Assembly: GCA_014529385.2 (NCBI GenBank)
Contig: CM043943.1
Span: 98,142,855-98,206,854, forward strand
Direction of reading: 5' to 3'
DNA: 64,000 nt
Source of the DNA: Adiantum capillus-veneris
Taxonomy: Eukaryota > Streptophyta > Polypodiopsida > Polypodiales > Pteridaceae
Within the stretch, counting starts at the first letter, position 1. Each line of letters opens with the position of its first letter. Made by a program: the position numbers and the translations under genes. A model generated the notes under the pieces. That model was not told where the DNA came from, ran no database searches, and worked only from the letters and a program-made list of their open reading frames with translations. This document shows positions 9,043-18,811 of this stretch, one piece after another.

Positions 9043-11398
9043 GAAATGGTTTGACCGTCATCTAAAGAACAAAGATATCAATGTTGGTGATAAAGTCCTT
9101 ATGTATGGAGTGAGTAATGAAAAGAAAAAGTTGAAATATGCGGGAAAAGGACCATATAGAGTATGTGAGATCACCCCACAAGGAACCATTCGTGTGGAGA
9201 CTCTTAATGGAGCTGAAACCATTGGATTCCTCAATGGGAGCAAATTTAAAAGATACTATGATCCTTTAAGCCAAGAGGAGCTACGTGCCATCCATACAAA
9301 AAAGGCAGCCAAAGCACAAATAGAATTGAAGAAGATACAAGCTCAAGCTGAGGCTACGGAGCGACAACAACACATAAGACGAAAACGAGAGGCTAACCTT
9401 GGAGTCACACGTGCATTCCACGTTGAAACCGACGAGGATTGGTTGGACTCTGACACACCTCTACGATACCCTATTGAGCTAAACAACACCTATGGAAAAG
9501 TGCTATATAACACCTTATTGGACACAGGTGCTAAATATAATCTGCTATCATATGGGGTGTGGTGTCAGTTAGGGAAGCCACCTCTATCTGAGAGTATTAT
9601 CCAAGTCAAGGGTGTCAACAAGAAAAAAACTTCGGTTTTTGAAATCTGACACACTTCTGTCAGTTATAACAATGGGGTTGTAGCTCAAGACTTTTTGGTC
9701 ATGCCTGTTGGAACTATGGAGGGTAATATAAATCTAGGACACACGTGGATGATAGCCACCAAATGTACTATTGATAGGGGTACAGGGGGTGTCACAACAC
9801 AGAAACCAACTCTTAGCCTTGTCACTCAAGCCACACTCCCTGAGATATTTCCTCTTAAGGAAATAAAACCCAAAACATTGCATGTCCAAGAGGTTGAACC
9901 ATATGTCCCCATAGCCCAAGTCTCTAGAGCTTCAACTGATGTAGCTCAAATAAAGCTTGGGACACACAAAACCCGTCCCAATATAACAAAGAAACCATAC
10001 AAGTGGGTCCCTAAAGCTTCTTTAGCGACCATAGCTAGTGCTAAAAGACAGAAGCCTTGTAAGAAACGTCCCATTCGCCCTAAGAAATGTAAAGAAATGT
10101 TGCGTTGGATTCCTAAAAAACTATTGGAAGCCCAATGCTACTATGAAGGAAATGATCAAATCTGGGTGCCAAAACGTAAATTTTGCTCTTACTTGTCACC
10201 GGGTCCATGTGAGCTCAATCCTGTGGCTTCAAAACAAATTGAAGATCGCGGAAAGAAAAAAATCACGGAATGTTACACACCCGGGGGATTCACCATGGAA
10301 AACTTACTGCACCACGTAAGTGCAGGGGAGGGGGGTTTTTTTACAAGTTACATAAGCGTACAAGTTAGGGGTACGCTCCCATTAATTTATCTCCTAAGCT
10401 TAAAAATAAGGGAGGGGGTATCATATTTAGGGGGGCAGGGGGGAAGTGAGAAAAGGGAAAAATGAAAGAATTTTTTTGTGTTTGAAAATCATGGCTTTCC
10501 AAAAGAATCTTCCCTCAAACTTGTGAGTCAATAGCTACCAAGAACCAACACTACTTTGTATCAATTGCTTGTTTTGTTATTATAGTTCATTTGTTGAGGG
10601 ATGAAAGCTATAAAGAGTTTGTATAGATGAAAATTTACATGGAGAACCTAACACAACTTTATAACCATGTTTTTTGAGTGATTCAGATGGGTCAAAATGG
10701 ACGAGTAGCTAGAGGGCAAACTGAATGGGCACATAGTTTGAAAGTCAAACTAAGACACATTGAGGGTACATCTAGTTATGAACAAAAGTGGTTCCTTAGT
10801 ACATTGTCAGTCAATATGCTACACGCTCTTTGACTAGTTTTACTTAGTTGGATCGTGTGAGACCTAAATTTTATATGTAAGATAGGGGTACGATAGTTTT
10901 CTGCATTGACTTTTGTATAAGCGTAGAAAGGGGACTCATATTCCCTAATATGAGTCGTATATAGGGATTTTATCAAAGTTGTCCGCTCGCAGGTGGCGTC
11001 CCGTTTCGTACATAGAGTGAATCCCCCGGGGTTACACACCTGCTCCAGAGCTAGTTTGGGTACCAAAGAAAGAACGATTTGTTCCACCTAGCTCAGGAAC
11101 AGGGAAATCAAATGAAGCTTCTTGCTCTTCAATTAGTTCTTATATGGAAATAAAAGCTTCGACACAACCTCCACCTACCATTGTACATATCCATACAAGC
11201 AAGAAAGATTTTGCACCTCCCGTTGTAAGTTCATCACCTACAACAATGTTGCAAATAAAATCATGGGAGAGTACATTACGACCCTTGCAACTAGATGAAA
11301 CGCATAGGGCGACCGAAAACTATTGGTTAAAGCCTTCACCCATAACAACTTGGAACAATTGGTTTCAAAAGGTGACGACATCATTCCAAAAGGTATGA
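9043..11398 (+). pseudogene. Gypsy G1 tail: integrase C-terminus, extra retropepsin-like domain, W[VI]PK repeats
   Basis: The upstream part is outside the window, cut by Copia A. The frame opens with KWFDRHLKNKDINVGDKVL and KGPYRVCEI ... KRYYDP, the GPY-type C-terminal domain of Ty3/gypsy integrase. A basic, Gln/Lys-rich linker follows. At about 9505-9620 NTLLDTGAKYNLLSYGVW fits a retropepsin active site (DTGA), and after one in-frame TGA (9647-9649) DFLVMPVG and INLGHTWM fit its second half (LGxxW). Downstream lie four W[VI]PK motifs (10001, 10103, 10160, 11054). The frame is interrupted by the insertion 10281-11039, which is 759 bases and keeps phase. It ends at TGA 11396-11398, just before the polypurine tract. 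A protease after integrase is not the standard gypsy order. Confidence 0.7.
10281..11030. mobile_element. Small TIR element (MITE-like) with 9-bp target duplication
   Basis: The left end reads CCGGGGGATTCAC and the right end GTGAATCCCCCGGG, an inverted repeat of 13-14 bp. The flanks are GTTACACAC at 10272-10280 and 11031-11039. The G1 reading frame is continuous when the element and one flank copy are skipped. No transposase is encoded; the interior is AT-rich with short ORFs only. A 9-bp duplication fits Mutator-like elements, but an 8-bp reading (hAT-like) cannot be excluded, and the TIR is short for either. Class is therefore open. Confidence 0.75.
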
Positions 11399-11405
11399 TC
11401 TACCC

Positions 11406-11419
11406 AAGGAAGGGGGGAG
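11406..11419 (+). other. Gypsy G1 polypurine tract
   Basis: AAGGAAGGGGGGAG lies eight bases after the last stop codon and directly before a TG that opens an LTR-like sequence. This is the expected plus-strand primer position. Confidence 0.75.
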
Positions 11420-11645
11420 TGTTTGCTGACATCCATCATTCACTTGCTTCCCTCTCAACCTTTCTCCCTGACCTCTTAAACTCCAATCTTAGGGAATGTA
11501 TATATAAAGCCTTATACTCACAAAAACAAGATAAAAAAGTAAAAGAGCAAGATCCATAACACAAAATCATAAAAACACATTATGCACAAGAACACGACTC
11601 TTGTAATAATTGCACTCTAACCATCATCTATTTGTGTGTACACAT
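11420..11645 (+). repeat. Start of Gypsy G1 3' LTR with TATA box
   Basis: The LTR opens TGTTTGCTGACATCC. A TATA box TATATATAAA is at 11499-11508, about 80 bases in, followed by an A-rich transcribed leader. The other LTR is outside the window, so the 3' boundary cannot be set by comparison; the LTR may run well past 11645. Confidence 0.6.
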
Positions 11646-12068
11646 ATGGCTAGTACACTAGAGTCATCCACTCCTGCCTTGGGTGAGAGGTACCCTCGTT
11701 ACTTTTCACAAATGTTTTACATGGTCTTTCCAGTGCTTGCATGTGAATGGGATTTGGTAGGTACGCTAGCATGTGAGAGGAATTTCGAGGAGTTAGAATG
11801 GCTGATACGTCTCTTGACCACGACCGATCCATACTTAGTAGAGAGCGTTTCTTCCATTGCACAAGCCTACCCTTTTGACCAAGATGACTATAGGCGTCTA
11901 GTGACCTTCTTAGTAAACATGGGTACCTATGATGAAGAAGAAGATTTACATGACTACACGGATGGCACATATGGACTCATGGATGATGACTTTGTTTATC
12001 TCGACGACAAGGATAGGGGTTTAGCCTTAGGATTTCCCCGCAATCTCTACAATATCCTATTCCCTTGA
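11646..12068 (+). CDS. Unidentified 140-aa acidic ORF inside or just after the G1 LTR
   Basis: The ORF starts at an ATG in good context (ATATGGCT) about 140 bases after the TATA box, giving MASTLESSTPALGERYPRYF. The upstream in-frame Met at 11610 is less likely because it adds only a short non-conserved tail. The protein has no signal peptide or membrane segment. It has a mixed N-terminal half with LACEWDLVGTLACERNFEEL and an acidic C-terminal half (DEEEDLHDYTDG, DDDFVYLDDKD). I recognise no family. Its position suggests transcription from the LTR promoter. It could equally be chance: 140 codons is not long enough to exclude that, though amino-acid composition looks protein-like. Confidence 0.4.
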   Translation: MASTLESSTPALGERYPRYFSQMFYMVFPVLACEWDLVGTLACERNFEELEWLIRLLTTTDPYLVESVSSIAQAYPFDQDDYRRLVTFLVNMGTYDEEEDLHDYTDGTYGLMDDDFVYLDDKDRGLALGFPRNLYNILFP

Positions 12069-13420
12069 CTCTCTAGGGAGAGTGAAAATAATTAGGTTAG
12101 GGTTCTTATGTTTTTTTGTCATGTTCAATAAGTGTTGGTACCTTTTCCCACTGATGTGTCTCCTAGAGGTATTCTTTGTGTTTCCTAGTGTGTATAGGAG
12201 CGTGTTGTTGTTGTTAGGATTTGGACCTTCATGGAATCTTTATCTCGACTCACTCTTAAAATCAAGTGGAATTATCAACACAAACAGGTGTTTTTGTCCA
12301 TTAGCATTGCCCCTTATCTTTTTTGCATCCATGTTTGTCTGCTTTGATTGTGATTGGTACCTTTGTTTAGTATCAAACATTAAATTCAATGTAATTTTTG
12401 TCTTAATCACTTGTCTAGGTTTAAAAATCAAGCAGTCCGACTAAGCTAGTTTGACCAAGCTAGGCATTAGAGATCTTCTCTTAATACCATGGGGAATGCC
12501 TTCCTAATAATTAATGGTTACTTAGGTTCTTAATCCGATTTAGGCAACATTGTGTGAAATGTACTAGGGCTTTCTAGTGGGCTTAGTCCCTATTGACCTT
12601 TAGCTTAAATATTATAAAGGGAGTTTACTAGTGTGATGAGCCTGGGGAGGTGTAACAGTGTTATATGACCCCCCAAAGTTACAAAATTAAAACGAACAAA
12701 CAAAAAAATACATAAAAATCAAAATGCCACAATGTAAAATCTTAAGCTAGAAGAGAAATCTTAGCTTGATGTGGTACTTCACTCACATGTATCGCCTATG
12801 GTACTAGAGCCCTAGAGGTTCTCAGTGTGGGCGTTTTTCCTTGAAAAGCAAAAAACCCAAGGCATACAAAATAAACACACACATCAAAATGGAATCACTG
12901 TGAAAAGACTTTGGGGGGTCAAAGAAAAAGTAATCATTCAGGCGATGATTTCGTGAGAAATTCCTTTTATCGTAGCTTAACTACAAGGTCTTCTAGGTAT
13001 AGCCTCTAGTCAGCCCTCGAACATGAAATACTTGGCTCTCGCGATTAAACAACTTAGTTGACTAGAGAAAATTAAAAAGCTTACCCATGGTATTAATAGT
13101 CGATCTTTAGTGCCTTTTGACCGTTGAATTAGCGACCCCAGACTTGTTTAATTTTTTACCTTTATAGCTGTTTATGCGTTTGATTATATTGCAATTTAAT
13201 GTTTATTATTGCTGAAAAATTGTTTAAAATTCTGTTACCAATCAAATTGTCTGCCTACAACTGCATATGCTTTTTAATTGCTCATGAGAATGCAAATACT
13301 GTGCCAATGTTGTTTGATTTTGTAGTGATTGAAGGAGGCTAAGGACATTCATCTCAAAAGCTCTTCCACATCGACAAACATGCTTCAACTCAATAGCTTC
13401 CGAGGATGGAATCTACATCA
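12069..13420. other. No gene seen; probable LTR or 3' untranslated retroelement DNA
   Basis: T-rich and A-rich sequence without a credible ORF. It contains an inverted pair TGACCCCCCAAAG (near 12667) and CTTTGGGGGGTCA (near 12909) about 240 bp apart, without flanking duplicates. The last 100 bases resemble a gypsy 3' untranslated region leading into the polypurine tract at 13421-13432. Confidence 0.4.
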
Positions 13421-13745
13421 AGAAGGGGGGCATGTTAACCCTCACGGCTCACGGACACCCTATCACCTATGACGGATGTTGTAACCTACGACAGACGTTG
13501 TATTATTTACTTGGTAGAGTCAGGTACCGGGCTTGTCGGTCCAATAGGAAAAGGGTAAGAGTGATCGGATGAGAGGCGCACTCTAATTAGAACATTCAAG
13601 GGATTAGTTGGCTAAGCATGGGCGCCCAAGTGTGAATGGGGAGAGCTCATATAAAAGTCAACTAAACCTAGAATTCACTCATTCTCTCATTTGTGTAATT
13701 GAAGAGTGCTCTTGCTCCATCTCCATCTTCTTCTTCTTCATCTCC

Positions 13746-13792
<47 letters not shown>

Positions 13793-13993
13793 CGTGAGAG
13801 AGAGAGAGGGAGAGAGAGGGAGAGAGAGAGAGACTGTGTGTGATCGAGCATTGCGACGACGGCACGACGACGATGAAGCGGTTGAGCGCGGCATAGCGGC
13901 GTCTCCTTCTTCTTCGCGGCGAGGAATCCTCCACAACAGCAAGCATAGAGCGGTGAGTGACACACCATCGCCATCTTTGAGCTTACTAGTTTA
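13421..13993 (+). repeat. Polypurine tract and LTR of another, probably gypsy, element
   Basis: The purine run AGAAGGGGGGCA at 13421-13432 is followed by an LTR-like sequence starting TGTTAACCCTCACGG at 13433. A TATA-like CATATAAAAG lies near 13650. The end is not defined; it runs into degraded Copia B integrase at about 13994. A long TG and GA microsatellite sits in its 3' half. The LTR start differs from that at 11420, so this is a second element. Confidence 0.5.
13747..13834. repeat. Microsatellite (TG)n then (GA)n
   Basis: About 43 bases of pure TG followed, after CGCG, by interrupted GA/GGGA repeats. The long ORFs on both strands here are repeat artefacts. Confidence 0.95.
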
Positions 13994-15337
13994 GGCTTGT
14001 TGTGTGCTTGGAGCCATTTGTGGCTCGCACACAATGTATCGGCAAGTTCCTTGCATTGACAAGTGCGACATACGCGCACAACTCCTCCCCTCGATCGAAA
14101 CGGAGGGTGCCGATAGTACATTTCGAGACATTTTCAGCCATAGCCAGAAATTGTTTGAAGCATATAAAAACTTCGGACTTTGCTTTAAGAGGAAATACCC
14201 ATGCATGCCTGGAGTAATCATCAATAAAAGTCACGAAGTACAGGTAATTGCCCAAGGACGGAGTTTGCATGGGCCCACAAATATCACTATGCACAAGCTG
14301 CAATCTACATGTGGCCCTAACTGAACCATCCTTTGGAACTTAGAACACTGCATTTTACCCAACATACAACCTTCACAAACATGTTTGACAGGTGCTTCAA
14401 GAGGCGGCAAAGAAGCAACCATATCAAATTTCTGCAAACCCAACAAACTAGCAAAATTCAGATGACCAAAACGTGCATGCCAAAGTTTTGCATCTGAAAT
14501 AGCCCTTGAATCTGCAACAACATTTGCAAAATTTTGTCCACACTTGTCATACAAAGTGAGCTTATACAAACCACGACACAAAAGGCCAGATGCAACAATT
14601 TTATCACCAAAACTGAGATCATGAACTGTACATCTGTCATCCACAAATTTGACTACAAGTCCAAGTCTAGCAAGTGCAGATACAGACAAGAGATTCTTCT
14701 CGATCCCAGGTACATAAAGTGCATCAACAAGTGTGAAATAAATGCCATTAGTAGCAGTAAGCACAATCTTTCCAACTCCCTGAACTGGATAAGAGGCATT
14801 GTTGGCACAAGTGATTGAATTCCCATGAGGGACAGACTCGAGAGAGGTAAACAATTCACGATGTGAGGTAATGTGCTTTGTAGCACCACTGTCGAAATAC
14901 CACACATGTGAATCTGTAGCAAACTGACAAGCATGCATCATGGACATCAGGATTGTAAGTGCACTTTGCGCTAAAAGCCCATTCTGCATCAACATCAACA
15001 TCATAGTCTCCTTCACAGAAGACTCAACAATGGCTGCATTTGTAGTGGAACCACCCTCTTTCTTCTCAGCCTCTTTGGCCTTCAACTTAGGACACGACTT
15101 GATCAAGTGATCATTAGATTTACAATAATGGCAACGCATCTTCTTTTTGCCCTTATCACCATAATTTCCAGACAAAGTTTCCACTCGTAGTAGAACTGTA
15201 AGAAGTGGCTGCATTGCTGTTACCACCCTTTCTTTGAGAAGCAATAAAAGCATGTTCAACTGCACGTTGTCTAGTCCTGTTTTTTCTGGAAAGTGACTCT
15301 TGCAACAGCAATGTGCATAATGCATCAAACTTGACAA
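13994..15337 (-). pseudogene. Copia B nucleocapsid, protease and integrase (partial)
   Basis: The frame 14231-15337 shows CHYCKSNDHLIKSCP (zinc knuckle), WYFDSGATKHITSHRELF (protease with intact DSG), ALYVPGIEKNLLSVSALARLGL, then the integrase zinc finger KLWHARFGHLNF ... CEGCMLGK. After a frameshift 13986-14303 continues with LVHSDICGPMQTPSLGNYLYF and FIDDYSRHAWVFPLK, giving the first catalytic Asp. The region around the second Asp (RFDRGEE) is already damaged by a frameshift, and the Glu is not present. It is a dead remnant. Confidence 0.85.
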
Positions 15338-15350
15338 CTTCTGAGTTTCC

Positions 15351-16003
15351 TTAGGTCATAAGTCTCCAAGTACTAGCAAAAGTCTGATAGGAATCTGGTA
15401 AGGCATCAAGAACAGTCTGCACTAGGGAACTGTCTGAAATGACTTCACCTGCAGAAACGAGTTGCTCATTGATATCCTTGACACTAGCAAGAAAAGTGTC
15501 CATATCATCTTCCTCGTGCATAATCTTTGACTCCAACTCTTTACGCAGTAAATCTTTGACTCCAACTCGTGCATAATCTTTGACTCCAACTCTTTACGCA
15601 GCAAAGCAATTTTAGCCTCATTGCGACTTGCATAAAGACCAGCCAAAATATCCCAAGCCTGTTTTGCAGATTTTGCTGAACGGATGTGAGGAACAATGGT
15701 GCGCTTCACAGACAACACAATCAATGCATGAGCTTGTGCATCCTTAACATCCCAACGAGCTTGTTCTGCCGTAGGCAAAACAACTCTAACAGCAGAAATC
15801 CTTCCAGCAAGACCTGCAGCATCCTCAACATTGCCTACATCCTCACAACTAGGACGTACATCAATGCCTTGCACAATGTTCCAGACGCCCTTTGACACAA
15901 GAACATGTTTCATCATATAAGCCCACATAGGGTAGTTATCCCCGTCCAACCTGTCCTCAGTAGCAAACATCTTGAACACATCTGTGTTGTTGTTGTCAGC
16001 CAT
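15351..16003 (-). pseudogene. Copia B gag with 53-bp internal duplication
   Basis: It starts MADNNNTDVFKMFATEDRLDGDNYPMW; this Met (16001-16003) was chosen over the longer upstream frame because copia gags start close to the LDGxNYxxW motif. The core continues with MMKHVLVSKGVWNIVQG and AWDILAGLYASRNEAKIALLRKEL. A 53-bp tandem duplication (units starting 15515 and 15568) repeats LESKIMHE and shifts the frame. The rest of gag (DTFLASVKDINEQL, ALPDSYQTF) continues in another frame down to 15351. Confidence 0.8.
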
Positions 16004-16363
16004 GGTAAATGTTGCACCTGATGTGAGAACTACTCGAAAATAGGAGAAACGGAGCGAGAACAACACGTGCTATATAGCACCAAACCGTAGGAGACTATGA
16101 GGCACCTGTTATGCAAAAAACGGCACTGACAAAAACTTTGCACAAAATGACGAAATAGCCTGTGCAGCACTGCTTGTAGTGAAAACCGATGCCGAAATGA
16201 GCCCGGATAAAAAATCTGAGCAGACCAAGCTCTACGAGCTTACTCGAAATATTTGTTGACCTGCGAATGCTTGCCAAAGCTCACTGAAATCAGAGAAAGT
16301 GAGCAGGCGTGTGCTTCTGGCGACTAATAAGCCCGGGAGGACGCAACCTGCTCTCATACCAAT
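16004..16363 (-). other. Copia B leader and primer binding site
   Basis: Leader of about 350 bp without recognisable genes. The primer site at 16350-16361 reads TGGTATGAGAGC on the minus strand, one base different from the initiator tRNA-Met site, two bases from the LTR. Confidence 0.75.
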
Positions 16364-16590
16364 TGTTGGAATTAGGGTTGCAGAGAAACGCACACATCTT
16401 GGAGAAGATGAAAGAAGCTCATGGCACACAATAGAGAGTGTGTTACTTAGTGTGCAATGGAAAGATAGATAGCCCTGGAGTGATGGGCGTATATACAATG
16501 CTCGGGGGAAAAAACCTCCTAAAGAGGGAAAAAATGCCTCGGCAGTCCTAGTGTGTTCACACACATCACTACCACATGTATATGGTAACA
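16364..16590 (-). repeat. Copia B 5' LTR
   Basis: The inner edge is fixed by the primer site. The outer edge is inferred from TGTTACCATA (minus strand, ending at 16590), which makes matching TGTT...AACA ends and a 227-bp LTR. A TATATAC box on the minus strand lies near 16490. The second LTR is missing, so the outer edge is not proven. Confidence 0.6.
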
Positions 16591-16611
16591 CTATGGAGTA
16601 GCTTCATCACC

Positions 16612-16619
16612 TATAAATA
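16612..16619 (+). promoter_or_regulatory. TATA box (TATAAATA) just downstream of the Copia B LTR
   Basis: A clean plant-type TATA box about 20 bp past the inferred LTR edge, with a first ATG-containing exon candidate about 95 bp further on. It is outside recognised transposon sequence, so it could serve a host gene. Confidence 0.35.
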
Positions 16620-16709
16620 CCTTGGAAGGTGAGTCTTGATGCTCACTTGGCATTGTGTTCCGTAACTGCGATTGTGCGTTCAATTCTGGTTTGCTGTGGT
16701 GTCCTCATC

Positions 16710-18811
16710 ATGTGGAAAAAAACTGATAAAGTGGTGATGGATTCGTCGTCATCAAGTCTACAGGTTATTTGATGTTCTCTTGATGTTCAAGCATAGTCGT
16801 GAGCTGGACTATTTTTTGCAAATATAAGGATGGAAAGTCTAATGGTTGAAATGCAGTAAGAAAAAAGCCGTTTAATGACTGTTTTTTTCGATTAGAGTTA
16901 TGGGAAATATGCTTAAATTTGATATTATTCAAGAAATTTGGGAACTGTAACTTGAATTTTGGCTGCCAGATCTCGTGATGATAAATGGTTTGACCAAGAT
17001 TGGGAAAATTTTGCTGATTTTTTCCGTGCATAATGGGGTATCTATTAAAAGGCCTGAAACTTGAAAATAGATTTTTTAGGCGTATTACGTACAGTGGGCT
17101 TATTGCCTATTTTGGTTTGGTTACCATAGTTTGGACGTCCTAAACTTAGCTATTTTGATTGTACCATTTACCTACTATCTTCGGACAAAAGCATAGCAGT
17201 ATTATAGCTTACTTGCATATTGTTTTGAAGAAAAATGTGAAATGTTTCTCCAAGCTTACTATGAAGACTATCAATGAAATACTGATTGTATAATCTTATT
17301 ATATGTGTAGAACCTTGTCACTGAACCGTAGGACCTGGTTTGCTTCATCTCCTGGTCTACTGGGTAATTATGGTTTCGGCTACCTGTAGGCTTTAAAAAC
17401 ATTACAAACGGAAAGATTTGGCAATAAGGAAGAAGCTTGAAATTGATAGTTTGTTAATTAGACTGATATTTTATAAAAAATAACTCCTCTGTTCTGAGGT
17501 TGTGATTCCAGCTGGTTGTTTTGGGACTTTTTTTTTATGCTAAGAGATGCCAAATCTCAAAACTAATTCACCTGTTGGTTAATGTGGGACAACCGGATTT
17601 GGGAAACTTAGTTGGAAGGTTATGAACATTTGAATAGTAGGAGTCGATTAAAAACGAAAATAAGAATGTTGTCTTGCCTGCTGATGTTTGGTACCAGATT
17701 GATCACCCCTCAAAGGGTATAACTTGTTGATAACTGATGCATCCTGTTTTTTTTAAAAAAATGTTGAGTCTCCAGCTTTAAAAACCTTAACATGAATGTT
17801 TCTTAAAATTACCGTTACTTACTGTATCTGTACATAATGGAATGACTCCACACTTGCATAATGATATACGGAAGAATGTCCCCAACATAATATGTAAACT
17901 GTAATGTAAGACAAATGATATATTACTTACTCGAGAGTAAGTGCTGGTCCGTTTTTACTTAGCTTGTACTGGTCTCTGTCACCTGTTTTTAGCTGATTGC
18001 CTATGCCCTGGTTGTAGACCTTCCATTGGACTACACTTGGTGAGCAAAACTTTGGCACTTCGGATAAGAGTTGTTGTTGGTCTTGTTTCTTTAGCTGGTA
18101 CTGACTGTGCAAGCTGTTGCCTTTTAAATAACCTTCCCTAGCGTGCATGACTTCGGAAAATGGAAAGGCTAGATTACTATGATAAAAGCAATTGATTATT
18201 TATCCGTTTTCTTACTCTTTCTTTAAAAATGTGTAAGCCTGCCCTGGTTGGGTATATATTAGATGGAAATCGGTGGTTATAAGTATACTTTGAGACTATG
18301 TGTGATACTGGCTTTTTGAAGAATATGTCGATTATGGCATAATATGAGACTCAAATGAGGATAGGACTTTTGGTTTGGTTTTTGTAAAAAAAGTTAACTA
18401 AATCAATATATATTAGCTTTGAGAGGAGGCTCACTCTCCTGGAGAGAAAAAAAAGGGGAATTCTTAGTATAACTCTAATTTAAAAAAAAGAAATTTACAT
18501 ATTAAAGAACGGTTTGTTTTGTCATTGTGACATGGATAACAACTGGGATGCCCAGCATCACCTTTGTACAGCCACGTGCTAACGAACTGTTTTCTTGTGG
18601 CTATGGATGTAGGTGAGGGCTACCTTCTTTGATAAAAACATTCTGTTCTTTGTGGTAGGTGATTGGGGGCAGTTCGCTTACCTTGGAGCAACTTCACGCC
18701 AGAGTCTGGGATGACTATTTCCCAAGTTTTACTTGTTATCTTTACTACCTTGTACATAATTTATTTCAAATGCAAATAAATTATTTTACAAAACCATTGT
18801 ATTTTGCCTAG
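16710..18811 (+). CDS. Weak candidate for a small two-exon host gene
   Basis: Possible exon 1 is 16710-16763, starting MWKKTDKVVMDSSSSSLQ and ending CAG before a GT. Possible exon 2 starts at 18659 after a T-rich tract ending TAG, opening VIGGSSLTLEQLHARVWDD, stopping at 18809-18811. The 1.9-kb gap is T-rich and without ORFs, as plant introns are. An AATAAA near 18775 could be a poly(A) signal but lies before the stop in this frame; an alternative frame of exon 2 ends earlier, near 18710, and would put it in the 3' UTR. The predicted product, about 68 aa, belongs to no family I know. The donor site is weak. This is a hypothesis only; transcripts would be needed. Confidence 0.18.

Larger units (their letters stand above)
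13994..16590 (-). mobile_element. Copia B, truncated Ty1/copia retrotransposon
   Basis: On the minus strand: 5' LTR, primer site, gag, zinc knuckle, protease, integrase zinc finger and part of the integrase core. RT, RNase H and the 3' LTR are absent: the sequence changes at about 13994 into an unrelated LTR. It is therefore a 5' fragment. Its lineage differs from Copia A, with lower similarity in gag. Confidence 0.88.

Noticed and set aside
12082..12444. 120-codon hydrophobic ORF on the plus strand that looks like a membrane protein
   Set aside because: The DNA is T-rich, which by itself yields Phe/Leu/Val-rich translations. No start context, family or neighbour supports it.
12667..12921. 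Inverted pair TGACCCCCCAAAG as TIRs of a 255-bp MITE
   Set aside because: No target duplicate on the flanks and no further inverted similarity past the 13 bp.
13608..14121. Overlapping ORFs on both strands through the TG/GA repeat
   Set aside because: They consist largely of Cys-Val, Thr-His or Ser-Leu dipeptide runs from the microsatellite.
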